From Mesorhabditis belari (Eukaryota; Nematoda; Chromadorea; Rhabditida; Rhabditidae), in assembly GCA_958450365.1 (NCBI GenBank), contig CAUEEP010000735.1:3252001-3316000 (forward strand): a DNA stretch of 64,000 nucleotides, in the 5' to 3' direction. Positions 22,568-34,800 of this stretch are shown piece after piece. A program made the position numbers and the translations under genes. How positions within the stretch are numbered: the first letter of the stretch is position 1; every line of letters begins with the position of its first letter. The notes below the pieces were generated by a model. It had not been told where the DNA came from, ran no database searches, and saw only the letters and a list, made by a program, of their open reading frames with translations.

Positions 22568-23080
22568 TAGGTTGATGCAAAAGTCTTTTTCATTTTTTTC
22601 GTACTTCTTTTGAAAAATAACAAAGTCATCAATTAACCTATGGTTTACTCTAAATGAAAAGTGTTTATTGTTGAATTTCCCATCTTTTTAAGTCAATTTG
22701 GGTTCACTTTCAAGCAAATTCGAAATTGAAAACGGGTTTAATCATAAAAATCTATAAAAACCTCTATAAAGAAATTGGCTGAATCAATTTCTCTGAAAAT
22801 CTGAAAAAAATATCGAACTTTTTGTGCTCTATCTTTTATTTATTAACATCAAGATTGGTTTCCTTAGCTAAAGCGTCTAAAATGCATCATCGAGCCGTCG
22901 CCTTTTTTGACTACCCGACTTCAGGCTCTCAAAAAAATCTAGAGATTTTAAACTCGTTTTAATGTCATTTTGTAGAAAAATAATTGGCCTTTCGAATGCA
23001 ATAAACCGTTGTTCATTTGGTGCATTTGTTACTTTTTAACAGAAGTACGAAAAAAACGAAAAGACTTATGCATCAACCTA
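22568..23080. mobile_element. Mariner-type MITE
   Basis: Terminal inverted repeats TAGGTTGATGCAAAAGTCTT and AAGACTTATGCATCAACCTA are each flanked by TA, as expected of Tc1/mariner insertion. The 513 bp contain no transposase frame. A rearranged relative is at 24234-24392. Confidence 0.85.
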
Positions 23081-23143
23081 ATAGATTAGCTTAATGATCT
23101 ATTGCATTATCTAAAAATAAAATCTCCATCTTGAAAATCTCCA

Positions 23144-23224
23144 TCTTTTCCATAAAGCGACTTTTGTGAACCTCCTCTGAATTTTCTCCAAGCGTTCAAT
23201 AAAGACTTGTGCGCGGGGAGACCA
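23144..23224 (-). repeat. Partial copy of the adjacent RT fragment
   Basis: This 81-bp segment (TTTTCCATAAAGCGACTTTT through GGGGAGACCAAAC) repeats 23714-23795 inside the reverse transcriptase fragment almost exactly. Confidence 0.8.
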
Positions 23225-23350
23225 AACTCATTGAAATTGAATTTATTATGTGAATAATAATACTTTATTCAAACGATAAAGTGAAAGAAATGATAGAGAA
23301 ATGCACAGTGATACTTAATCATACAATACATACTGAAATCAATAAGCCAA

Positions 23351-23950
23351 TTACTTACGGCAAAGAGCCACTAGATCTAAAGCATCGATACGTTTCTTGA
23401 ATATGAAAAGCGACTGAATTTCTCGTATGTCGTTTGGGAGCAAGTTCCATAATCTAGCGGCTCTAACGGGAAATGAATTTGATAAAGAGGCATTGGAAGC
23501 AAAGGGAATTTGCAAAAGGAATGAGCCACTTCTGGGCCCTGACCGCGGTTTAAATTTGAAAAAGTCTATAAACAAAGGGCTAATCTGTTTACAACGGAGG
23601 ATTTTGAAAGTTTCAACTAAATCAATGACAAAGCGACGATGCTGTAAAGTTTTTAGTTCAAAAAAAGCAAGTCTCTCTTCATAAGTAAAGCTAGAATATT
23701 TAGAATAGTCAATTTTCCATAAAGCGACTTTTGTGAACCTCCTCTGAATTTTCTCCAAGCGTTCAATAAAGACTTGTGCGCGGGGAGACCAAACAATAGA
23801 AGCATATTCGAAGATGGGCCGGATATAAGTCGTCAAGCATTTGCGGTAAGAGTTTAGGTTAGGATGAACAATTGATTTGAGAATACGGCTAGAAACAAAA
23901 GAAGCTTTTCGACAAATGATTTCAATATGTTTAGTGAAATTAAAAGGGGG
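23351..23950 (-). pseudogene. Non-LTR retrotransposon RT C-terminal fragment
   Basis: On the minus strand the frame reads YIRPIFEYASIVWSP, FIERLEKIQRRFTKVA, an RL-FFELKTLQHRRFVIDLV block and a WNLLPNDIR..FKKRID ending. This is the standard order downstream of the polymerase core in non-LTR elements. About 25 further residues upstream (HIEIICRKASFVSSRIL) are also readable. The YADD catalytic block and everything 5' of it are absent. Truncation ends next to palindrome B at 23966. Confidence 0.8.
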
Positions 23951-23965
23951 AGAGATGTGGACACC

Positions 23966-24233
23966 TACCGTAAATACTGTAATAGTACCCCACCCCCATA
24001 ATGACGGTGTGGAGTTTTGCGTAGTCGAGCTTTAAACGAGTTTTTCTCGACACTGGTTTATGCTACAATGTGCGCTTTGGTATCAAAAAATAGCCCTGAA
24101 TTTCAGCTATTTTTGATACCAAAGACGCATTTTTTGAAAGTACGGGCGCTTTGGAAAAAATGAAATACTAAAAAACTTTTGCGACTACGCGACTGTACGA
24201 GGGCGGTGGGGTACTATTACAGTATTTACGGTA
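23966..24233. mobile_element. Palindromic element B, copy 1
   Basis: Left end TACCGTAAATACTGTAATAG, right end CTATTACAGTATTTACGGTA. Inner arms pair (GTAGTCGAGCTTT.., TATCAAAAAATAGCC.., GCGACTACGCGAC..). It is 268 bp with no coding frame. A second copy in opposite orientation sits inside element A at 30152-30420. Confidence 0.85.
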
Positions 24234-24392
24234 AATTTGCTTGAAAGTGAACCGAAATTCATTTAAAAAGATGCAAATTGAACAAAAAAAAAAAAAACAC
24301 TTTTTTTATAGAGCAAACTAAAGATTAATTGGTGCATTTGTTACTTTTTAACAGAAGTACGAAAAAAACGAAAAGACTTATGCATCAACCTA
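24234..24392. mobile_element. Remnant of the mariner-type MITE
   Basis: The first part matches the reverse complement of about 22690-22735, and the last part matches the right end of the MITE at 22568-23080, ending TTATGCATCAACCTA. The middle is deleted. Confidence 0.7.
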
Positions 24393-24459
24393 TTATTTCA
24401 CTCAATCTATTTCACTCAATCAACCAACTACGAGAATTCGGGTCGTGCTCATGCTTCTA

Positions 24460-24755
24460 TTAGGGTGGTGCAAAAGAAACTGCCGATTTGACGGTAAAAC
24501 ATAACATAATATCAAAGATAAGATCTTCTTCGCGTGGATTTCGGGCTTTGGGGTTGGAGCAGCACGTTCGCCGGCGCTCAGCCACTGTCGTTCTCGCGTA
24601 AAGTTGTCGTATGCAATCCATTTGCAATATATAGATAGAATCAAGAAATCCGCTATTTTTGCACGATTCAGGAGAATGCCAGCGATGGAAATGCGGGCTG
24701 CGAGGTTAGCATCACTGAGTTGATCAGGGACCCATCTTCCACAACGACTGTTTCC
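24460..24755 (-). pseudogene. Mariner transposase fragment
   Basis: The minus strand reads GRWVPDQLSDANLAARISIA, LLNRAKIADFL, then KWIAYDNFTRERQWLSAGE and TPKPEIHAKKILSL, matching the central mariner transposase region in order. The catalytic motif that should read DEKW is altered to YCKW, so the first catalytic Asp is lost. The element end TAGGGTGGTGCAAAAGAAAC at 24460 looks like a mariner terminus. The N- and C-terminal parts are missing. It is unrelated to the mariner copy at 21922. Confidence 0.8.
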
Positions 24756-25871
24756 AAAGGGATAATAATATCTAACAGATACAGCTTTATTGGAAGAGTC
24801 ATTCTATTCCAATTCAATCAACAACTACGAGAATTCGGGTCGTGCTCGTGTTTCCATTAGAACTCGTGCTTCTATTAGAAATTCGATAGGTGCATAGCAT
24901 GTGCTCCTGGGTTGGCAGAGAGAAGCCTTTACAAGCCTAATGGCATGACGTTTAATAACAGTACCACTATTTCAACAGCTAAACGCAGCTATTTCCTTCG
25001 CAACTGCAGCCACGGAAACAAATTTTGCTTTTCTCCACGGAGTTTTTGGGATTGTGACGAATTGCCACTGCTCTGCAGTTAGTCAAAAATTCAATACACA
25101 AAGTTAAACTTTAAAGCTGATGGATAAACTACCGTAATCAGCCACTAGACGATATTGAGTTGTCCGTTTGTCGTAGCTTGTGTACTTAAAAACCCATTAT
25201 TTAAGCTTTGCCTTGAGTCAGTGTGGGCTCCTTTTTCTATTCATCCTTTTTTTCACACGCTATTGTTGAAGTAATTATGATAGTGCCAGGTTGCTCCAGT
25301 TTAAGCGAAATTTGCCCTAGTAAGGGAAAGTTTTGATAAATTATGCTTTTTCAAGACATCTACCATTAAACTACACCGAGACACGGTCTCACAAGAAATT
25401 ATAAAGATCAAAGTATAAATATATATTTCTTACAGGTCACTATAATTTTGTCCCAAAATGTAGTAGGCACCGGTGTTTGTTTCTAGAAAGCTCGCTTTTT
25501 GTGTCGATTAGAAACTAAACTTCTTTTACTCAAAATTTTATGAACTATAACCACAAATAAATACAGATTCGCTCAATTAACAGATGATGTAGGGAGGAAA
25601 AGAATGAAAAGAAAGACCTGTGCCATTCGGATTGGCTCACAACACTAAATTTACGCACACGTTCACCACCGAAAAGTACATATAACACCATGCAAATGAA
25701 TCAATATTAAAGGGGGATAATCACAAGCTACAAGAGAGGCACTGATTAAACGGGATAGAAAACAGAAAGTTTGGGAACTCGTAACAAAAGGGAGTTTATT
25801 AAGTTCTATAACAAGATAGCCGAAAGGGAAAACTTTTGTGTTTATTGATTTGGTGATTCATCTTGAAGTGA
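24756..25871. other. Intergenic, no gene seen
   Basis: The first 100 bp duplicate flanks found near 21740 and 24421 (ACTACGAGAATTCGGGTCGT). The rest is AT-rich without a sustained frame. A TAGTTTAATGGTAGA word near 25372 (-) resembles a tRNA A-box, but no B-box follows at the right distance. Confidence 0.4.
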
Positions 25872-28800
25872 TTATTTGAAGGCAGCATTCAGATCTAAAT
25901 CAAAAATGATTGTTGTTGAATGTTCATACGGTATTGAGGCAGTTGGCCATGCTTTTACAATACTCTTAAAGAAACCCAATCACTCACCAACAGCTCGAGT
26001 TCCCTTCGGCTTGTGCAGGCCAACAGGCGGCACCGCCGAGTGCGCAATCATCTCCGGAGGCGGAGAACGACCCGAATTTGATCCACCAGAAGAGTAGTAC
26101 ATATGACCGCCCATCCCCACCGAACCGCCAGTGTGTGAGCCAGGCCTATGAATACGTAATCAAAGCAAGACCTTTAACTTTTACCTATTAGGAAGCAGAG
26201 GTCCCCGTTGTGGAGCCGTGTTGAACAATCCGTAATCATTGTAGCCCATATACGGCTGTCGTCCTTGAGAGCGAGAGCGCCTTCGATGGCCTAAAGAAAG
26301 CAATTTATAAAAGGGCTTTATGAATGTTACCATCCCTGCCAGAGATCAGAGTATTCTAGAATAACTACAGTAATAGTCTACCCGGTGAATTCGGCTCCTT
26401 TTGATAGACTGGCTGATGACTGCGTCGGTGTCCCTCGGCATCAGAGGGCGATTGGCGTCTCTCCGATCGTCTCGAGCGCGAAGATCGACGAATTTGTGGC
26501 ATTCCGGCTTCTGGAAGCAAATCTTTAAACGACAATGTAGATCAGCATTCAACCAAGAATGATTGTGAGTAAATTCTAATTATTGGGGACAAACTGCAAT
26601 CATTTTAGTGTGCTTAGAATTTACTCACTAGAAAATAGCACAAAACTAACCAAAATCTTCGGGCGAACTTCCAATGCGATGAGTTTGATGCGGTTGTACC
26701 ATTGGTGGTTCATCCCAGGCGGAAGCATCAAAGCCGACTCCAGAGAGGAGACCACCAGAACGTGATCCTGCGCCCATTCGCTCGGCTCCTGACGGTCCCA
26801 ATCCTCCACCACCCAGCAAATCGCCTGGACCAGCACCAAGAGCCTAAATAAGAACACAATAATGAATCTAAACTTGTACTTTTTATCAACTCGTTGTAAC
26901 ATCTTAAAATGCATTATCAATTTAACTCAAAGCTTACCCGTTGGTCCATCAAGCTCCTATGTTCTCGACTTAAATTGAAGTGCTTTGTTTCAAGCTTCAG
27001 GTGGTCGTTGCGCAATTTCTTCAGCTCCTCTTCAACATCCTTGAGTTGTTGTTCCTAAATCATCATTAAATCGATCGCCGCTCTAAAGCTTACCTTCTTT
27101 CGACGCTCATCATCCACAATTCGAGCCTCTTCTTGCAATTTGCGAGCCTCATCGCGTAAATTGGAAATCTAAAAGAATGAATACCAAAACTAATGTTAAA
27201 TCTTACCTGAACTTCAGAGTCATTTGATTTGGAATGGGCACCATCGAGCATTTGCAACAATTTGGTTGATTGTTCGAAGGCCTGTCGTCGTTCAACCTCA
27301 CTAAAACGATACACATTATTTTTACATTGTCGCCATTAACCTCTTGTCCAATTCGAGTCCCTTTTGTTTGATCGCTTCCTCCAAACTGTTAACTTTTTCT
27401 TGTAGTGCTTTCTTCAGCGTTAGCTCATGTTCAAGCTCATTCCTAAAGCATGGTTCATTTTAAAAAGGTTCATTTATCTTACTTTGTTGATGCCACTTGA
27501 AGCTCAAGACGTTTGATCTCACCACGCAAACGAGCTACTTCCTAAAGCATAAATAAGTTTGAACATCACTTAAATCTTACCTGAATATCTCCAATTTGTG
27601 TAACTGGTAAGCTCTTTGTAATTGAAGCCGATCGCTCCTTTTCTTTGCGCTCTTTCTCAGCCTCGTTCTCCTCAAAGTCTTCGATGTCCGACCAACCATT
27701 CGATCCACCGCCACTACCAGATGCTAAAACTAAACTTTGAATAAAAACAAAAGATAACTTCACAAACCACTACTGGCCTCGGTCGTTTTTTTCTCAGCGA
27801 CACTCTTTGTTACGGCAACGGATTGCGGTTGTAGAGCGGCTTCGGCGAGTTTTGCTTGTAGTTCGGCGATCATATGGCGGAACTCGACCTCAAGCACCGC
27901 AAGATCCTCACGCATTTTTGTTTCCTTGCTGAGCTGAAATAAAAACGATAAAGTCGAATTAGATTTCGGTGTACCTCTTCATTGACACGTCGAAGATCGG
28001 CACGGAGTTCCTCCACTTTCGTTTTTGTGTTGTTCAGCTCACCGTCAAGGCGTTCCTTCTGAGTGCGTACTTCTAAAATTAAGAAGTTAAAGCTATAATC
28101 ATTTCCCAACCATTCAGCTTTGCATCAAGTTTTGAGGCGCGATCTTGTTGTTCCTCGAGCTCTTGTGTGGCCTTTGTCGATTGTTTCTCACTAGCAGCAA
28201 GGCGATGGCGCAACTAGAAGAGATCGGTTAAGCAATAAACTTTAGCAAAACCTCGTCCTCATTCTTGCGAAGGATTGCCATTGCTTCTCGCTCTTTTGCA
28301 AGGTCGGTTTCATAATGTGCTCGAGCGTCCGTCTCTTTCCTCAAATCGGGTTCGACAACGGCCAGCCTAAAATGTAAGATTAAGGGGTTTTATTAGCACC
28401 CATCATTAAAAAAACAAAACACAGTACACACCTTTCTTGTAGTTGATTTACTCGTTCATGCAAGCTCGAATTTTCCGTTCGAAACGATTGCAGAGCATGC
28501 GCATCATTCCCACCAGCTTGTTTGAAGCGCATGAGCTAAAGCAATGCATGAAACGCAATGAAATCTTCCTGACCTCGTTCTCTCGTTCTTTCAAAAGCGT
28601 CTCTAATTCTTTGTTTCTCGTCGCCATGTCGTGTGCGGCTCGAAGATTCGATGCAACTATAAAAGATCCACATTGTTGAATTGAGGGAAAATATTACCTG
28701 GATCTGATCCTGAAAGCATATTGTTGAAGAACCACATCACGATCGAAATTGCCAGCACCGTGAGGTTGAGAACAATGCCAATACCTAAAAGGAATCGACT

Positions 28801-31800
28801 GAGCTGGAAGGTAAAACAATAAGCACAATCTACAATTGTTGCTAAACCTCTTTGAGGATAAATAGTGTCAACTTTTGTTAAAACCTAGTTTAATCGTCTA
28901 AACTTTTGGTATATCGGCGACTTTTTCTGCTTCTTAATATTAATAGTTATGCATTTCAAGCTGCTCAAAGCAACGCTTGGCTAACAAGTAATTAAAAAGT
29001 ACTAAAGTCAATGACACACGCTAAACTACACGTGTACCGGTAAGACTCAAGCCCAAACCCCAGGGAGTTCTAACAAAGTCTAACAACTTTAATGGTGCTA
29101 GCAGAAATACCAAATGGCAGTTCGACTAGTTTTGGAATATCGCTTGACAAAGCGTGGTACTTGATGGAAAACTTACAAATTTAGCGTTTCTACCACCTCC
29201 CCTTTACTTAAATCAATCATACCTCCATCGCTCAATCCGCTCAAGCCAGGCACGGCTCGAAAAACGTTCGTGATCATTGAGAGTCCTCTCGACAAGACGC
29301 CTGGCTGAGTCGCTTGACGGGCCAGCTCCTCCATGTCCACGAAATCAGCAACTTGTTGAACGGGTTGTTGTTGGGGATCCTGGAAATTGAGTAATTGAAT
29401 GAAAAATGGGTAATTTGGTGGTTTGGGTCACTTTTATCTTGACTTAGTTAGATCTAATTTTTTGAGTGGCTGCATTGATACCTTTTATCTATCTATTCGA
29501 GGGTAATGCTTATACTTTTAGAGCATTTACAACATGTTTCAAGTTTCATATTGCCGTTTTTATTTGATTTTCAAGTATAAGCAGCTTTGTGGTAGCGTTT
29601 AGTGGTTAAAGTACATGACATTAGGCTAGAATTGCCAAAAACTTGCTAAAATAGTCGCTTATCTATTAAGCACATTTGATTACCCTAGAATAGATAAAAG
29701 GTATCAATACAGCCACTCAAAAAAATTAGATCTAACTAAGCCAGGATACAAGTCGCCCCTCCTAACCACCAAAGTACTCAAAAATGAAAACAAGAAAAAA
29801 GGAAACGGTAGTAAAACAGTGATAATTTTCAAACCAATCGCTCGAGAAAGTGGAAAAATTGGAGGTGAGACAAATGCGACCTTTTTTGGCGCACCTGGAC
29901 ATTTGCGCACCTTTTTTTGGCTGGAAAAGGCCTTAGGAAAGGCTGTAGAGCTTCAAAAATGTTTTCATCGAAGGGAATCGTATGCTTAGATTCCGAATTT
30001 CGACAAATCAATACGCAACTTAACGCTTTTCCGCAATTTTTGCCTTTTAGCCGAAATTTGACGTGTCAGCGAGGTCTGATTTGTCGAAATTCGGAATCTA
30101 AGCATACGATTCCCTTTTCGGAGAGCATTTTTGAAGCTCTACAGCCTTTCCTACCGTAAATACTGTAATAGTACCCCACCCACCTCGTACAGTCGCGTAG
30201 TCGCAAAAGTTTTTTAGTATTTCATTTTTTTCAAAGCGCCTGTACTTTCAAAAAATGCGTCTTTGGTATCAAAAAATAGCTGAAATTCAGGGCTATTTTT
30301 TGAGATTTAAGCGAGCATTGTAGCATAAACCAGTGTCGAGAAAAACTCGTTCAAAGCTAGACTACGCAACACTCCGCACCGTCATTATGGGGGTGGGGTA
30401 CTATTACAGTATTTACGGTAAGGCCTTTTCCAGCAAAAAAAGGTGCGCAAATGTCCAGATGCGCAAAAAAAGGCATTTGTCCCACCCCTGAAAAAAATTT
30501 CTTCAATTTCAATTTATAGTCAACTTTCGTGTAAAGAATATAAAGCCATTTAGCTGAATATCTTTATCTCTCAAAAGAAAAGTATATCAAATTGATTTTT
30601 GCCAGAAATTTTTGTTGAAAAAGCTGATACACTCTCGTGTTTTGTGTTTGCACAACGGGTCACATCAAAAACAAATAAATATTTCAGCGTTTTACTAGTT
30701 TAAAGTCAATATTTAGCAAATTTTTGACATTTTTGCCCTAAAGCGTGTAGTAGCATTTTGCTCTAAAGCGAATGGTGTCTCGTTATGGCTTTTATGAGTC
30801 CACGTGAATTTCTCAGCGATCGCTTTACCATTTTCAATTCTTGACTACTTTTGGGCTTATCTAGAACGCACTAGAGAGATTTTTGATTGGGAAATTTGAA
30901 AAATTTTGATTTTTGGAGTACCTCGATTGGCAGAGTTGTGGTTGTTGTTGTGGTGGTTGTTGTGGTTTCTGGCGGGTCTAATGTTTGCTGTAATTCCTCT
31001 CTTGCAATCTTTTGTATCGGATCAATCGGTATTTCTTCGATTTTCTCGATTTTTTGATCGTTTTTGATTGTTTCAAGTACTTGTTCGGTGGTCAACGGCT
31101 TCACCTTTCCGCATTCGTCTCCATGACAAAATTCCTGAAAACAACTGGATTTTAAAAGAGTTTTCAGCCTTTAATATAGAGTTCGGCAAACAAAACCAAA
31201 ATCAAAACCAAAACCAAAACCAAAACAAACCAAAACAAACCAAAACCAAAACAAACCAAACCAAAACAAACCAAAACAGACCAAAACAAACCAAAACAAA
31301 CCAAAACAAACCAAAACAGACCAAAACAAACCAAAACACCAAAACAAACCAAAACTATACATTTCGAGTGTCTAGGGGGGGGACACTTTAGGGGGACAAA
31401 AAGGGGACACTTTGAGGGGGACACTTTAGGGGGGCAAAAGGGGGACACAGGGGGGGGGACACTCGAAATGTATAACCAAAACACCAAAACAAACCAAAAC
31501 TCAATTTGCATATAAATTCAAATGTAAATTTAAAATTGTAAAATGTAAATTTGAATGTAAAATGTAAATTTGAATGTAAAATGCAAATTTGCCTTTCACT
31601 TTTTCTCATTCCACAAAATCTCGCGGCCGAAAAAAGAACCAAAACACGACCTCGAAATTTCGAAACAAAAAAAATAGCCTATGGGATAGATTTTTGGATG
31701 CTGATTTCAAATTTGCAAACAGATTTTCGCTAGCTCCTCCCAGTCGCGAGATATTGCCGAGTTTTGGTTTGTTTTGGTTTGTTTTGGTTTTGGTTTTGGT

Positions 31801-34800
31801 TTTGGTTAAGTTTTGTTTTCCGAAGTCTAGTTTTCAGCCTTTAATACATTAGATTCCGCCTAGAAATACTGCTACGGTAGTTTTCTCAAGTAGATGCATT
31901 TTAGGAAAACGCATTTATTCGCATTACAGTAATTACAGTATGCCTTTCATTACAGTAATCCAAAAATCTATCCTATCCAAAATCTAACTTATCCAAAAGT
32001 TAGTGTGCTATCCAGATAAGAAAGTCTAGAAAAATTAGATTCCCAGAGTTACTGTAACTCGAGAAAATGGTTAGTAAAGAAAACGGCTTTCAGCTTCTAT
32101 AAAATTTATTGGATTCGAAAATCTACTGTGACTAAAATGTTGTGTGACATCCAGATAAGAAATTTTGAAAATCAAAATTTCCATTTCCGCCCTTAGAGAG
32201 TTTTTAGTCGAGCCAACTCACATCGGACGGTAAATCCGGTGGCGGAGTGACGTCAACGGGTTTCTCAACTTGTACAGGAGGGGGCTCAGGGACTTGTGGT
32301 GGCTCAATTGTTGGCGTATCATGCTAAACGTTGATTTAGCACTTGATTTTAGATCTTATTACCGTAATTGTCGGAATTTCGGATTCTTTCACAGGTTCGA
32401 GTGGTTGAATCGTTTCAACTTTTGGCATATCAACCTTTTCGTCCTCTTGTTGAACAGGTGCTGGTGTTGGGTCCTAAAATCTTCCATGAAACCTCTGTCC
32501 GTTCTAAAACTTGCTTCTCATTGCTATAGCTCAAGTACAGTAACCCAGTACGACAGTAGACTATAACCAGACAGACAAACTCTGACCTAGACTTAAAATT
32601 TTACATTCAAAATCTAAGTTGACATCCAGATCGGCTAGAAATCTGTGCGAAAATCGGATATAATGCTTCCAAGTGAAATTTCGGGGTAGAACTCTTTCCA
32701 TCGAAATTTCTTCCTAATAACTTCATCATTTACCCATTTTAATCAATTTTTTAGCTGATCTGGAGCTCACAAGAGATAAATATTTAAATTTTATTATCTT
32801 TTCTACTGTTTGACTAAAGTACAGTAACCCAGTACGACAGTAGACTATAACCAGACAGACCAAACTCTGACCTAGACTTAAAATTTTACATTCAAAATCT
32901 AAGTTGACATCCAGATCGGTTAGAAATCTGTGCGAAAATTCGATAACGTGCTTCCAAGTGAAATTTTTAAGTAGAACTCTTTCCATCGAAATTTCTTCCT
33001 AATAACTTCATCATTTACGCATTTTAATCAATTTTTTAGCTGATCTGGAGCTCACAAGAGATAAATATGTAAATTTTATTATCTTTTCTACTGTTTGACT
33101 AAAGTACAGTAACCCAGTACGACAGTAGACTATAACCAGACAGACAAACTCTGACCTAGACTTAAAATTTTATATCCAAATTCTAAGTTGACATCCAGAT
33201 CGGCTAGAAATCTGTGCAAAAATCGGATATAATGCTTCCAAGTGAAATTTCAGGGTAGAACTCTTTCCATCGAAATTTCTTCCTAATAACTTCATCATTT
33301 ACGCATTTTAATCAATTTTTTAGCTGATCTGGAGCTCACAAGAGATAAATACGTAGATTTTATTAACTTTTAAATTAAAATTCTCTATGTCTCCATTTTC
33401 TCTATATAAAATTCTTTAAAATTCACACACCCCAGTCTCAGCTCGTTTCCCCAAAATGTCTAGCGAGGAGAGGCGGGGCATTTGGATCGGTGGAGGAGTT
33501 GTCTGAAATAAAAACTTTAAAGCTCGCTCTGGTTACCGTAAGCTTAAACTTTATGGACAAGGTTTTTCTGTTATTGAATGGATTATGTGCTTTAGGAAAG
33601 AGTATTTTGTGCATTCTGGAGCGCACACTATCCAATGAATATCTAAGATCGCTTCATAGAGCATCTTTTAGAAAATAGGGGATTTACCGTAATCACCTCA
33701 ACAATCGGCTTCTCCTCTGGTGCCTCCACCTCCACTACCGTATCCTTGACCGTCTCAATTTTCGGCTCCTCAATCGGCTCTTCCTGAAATTTATATATAA
33801 AATCAAAGTTACAGTATCCTACCGTATCCTCCGTTTTAATCTTTTCCATCATTTCGATATCTTTTTGCATCAAGCGCTCGATTTCCTCATTGATCTCGGC
33901 TTCAGTTGTCAACTGGAAAGATTCGTGTATTATTTTGTGCATTCTGGAACGCACACGATCAAATGGATAAGCCAGAATTGCTATTTCTGTCCAGTTTAAT
34001 TACTCAATCTGTGTACATACAAGTTCCCCCCTAAGTTTCACGTATTCTATTGAAACTTGCTATAGTCATCTAATAAAAGTTGCGTTCTGGAACGCACACG
34101 ATCAAATGGATAAGCTAGAAGTGATCTTTCTGTCCGGTTTAATTACCCAACCTGTGTACACACAAGTTCCCCCTTAAATTTCGCTTCTTATATTGAATAT
34201 TGCTATAGTCATTTAATCAAAGTTGCATTCTGGAACGCACACTATCAAATGGATAAGCTGGAAGTGCTATTTCTGTCCGGTTTAATTACTCAATCTATGT
34301 ACATACAAGTTCCCCTTTAAATTTCGCGTTTTATATTGAATCTTACTATAGTCATCTAATAAAAGTTGCATTCTGGAACGCACACTATCAAATGGATAAG
34401 CTAGAAGTGATCTTTCTGTCCGGTTTAATTACCCAACCTGTGTACACAAAAGTTCCCCCTTAAATTTCGCTTCTTATATTGAATATTGCTATAGTCATTT
34501 AATCAAAGTTGCATTCTGGAACGCACACTATCAAATGGATAAGCTAGAAATACTATTTCTGTCCGTTTTCATTACCCAACTCTGTTTCAAGTTTAGAATA
34601 CAAAAATCCAATCGATTTTCACCTTTACATCATCAACAATCGAATTCCCATCAACAATCGGTGGTGGTGAGTGAGCGATTGGTGGTTGAACGGGTTGTGT
34701 CGGTGTCGGTGTCGGTGCCGGTGTCGGGGTGGTGCTGTTTTCTGCCAACTCGACTTTTTTCTCCTCAATCACCTCCTTTGGTTGTTCGACTGGCGGTTGA

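Noticed and set aside
25340..25400. tRNA A-box-like word TAGTTTAATGGTAGA on the minus strand
   Set aside because: No B-box or cloverleaf within the next 100 bases.
31551..31852. Two short forward frames in a TANGO1 intron
   Set aside because: No domain, no splice support, and antisense to a well-supported intron.
34136..34150. SL1 spliced-leader RNA gene
   Set aside because: Only 15 bases match. No donor GT at the right place and no Sm-site or stem-loops follow.
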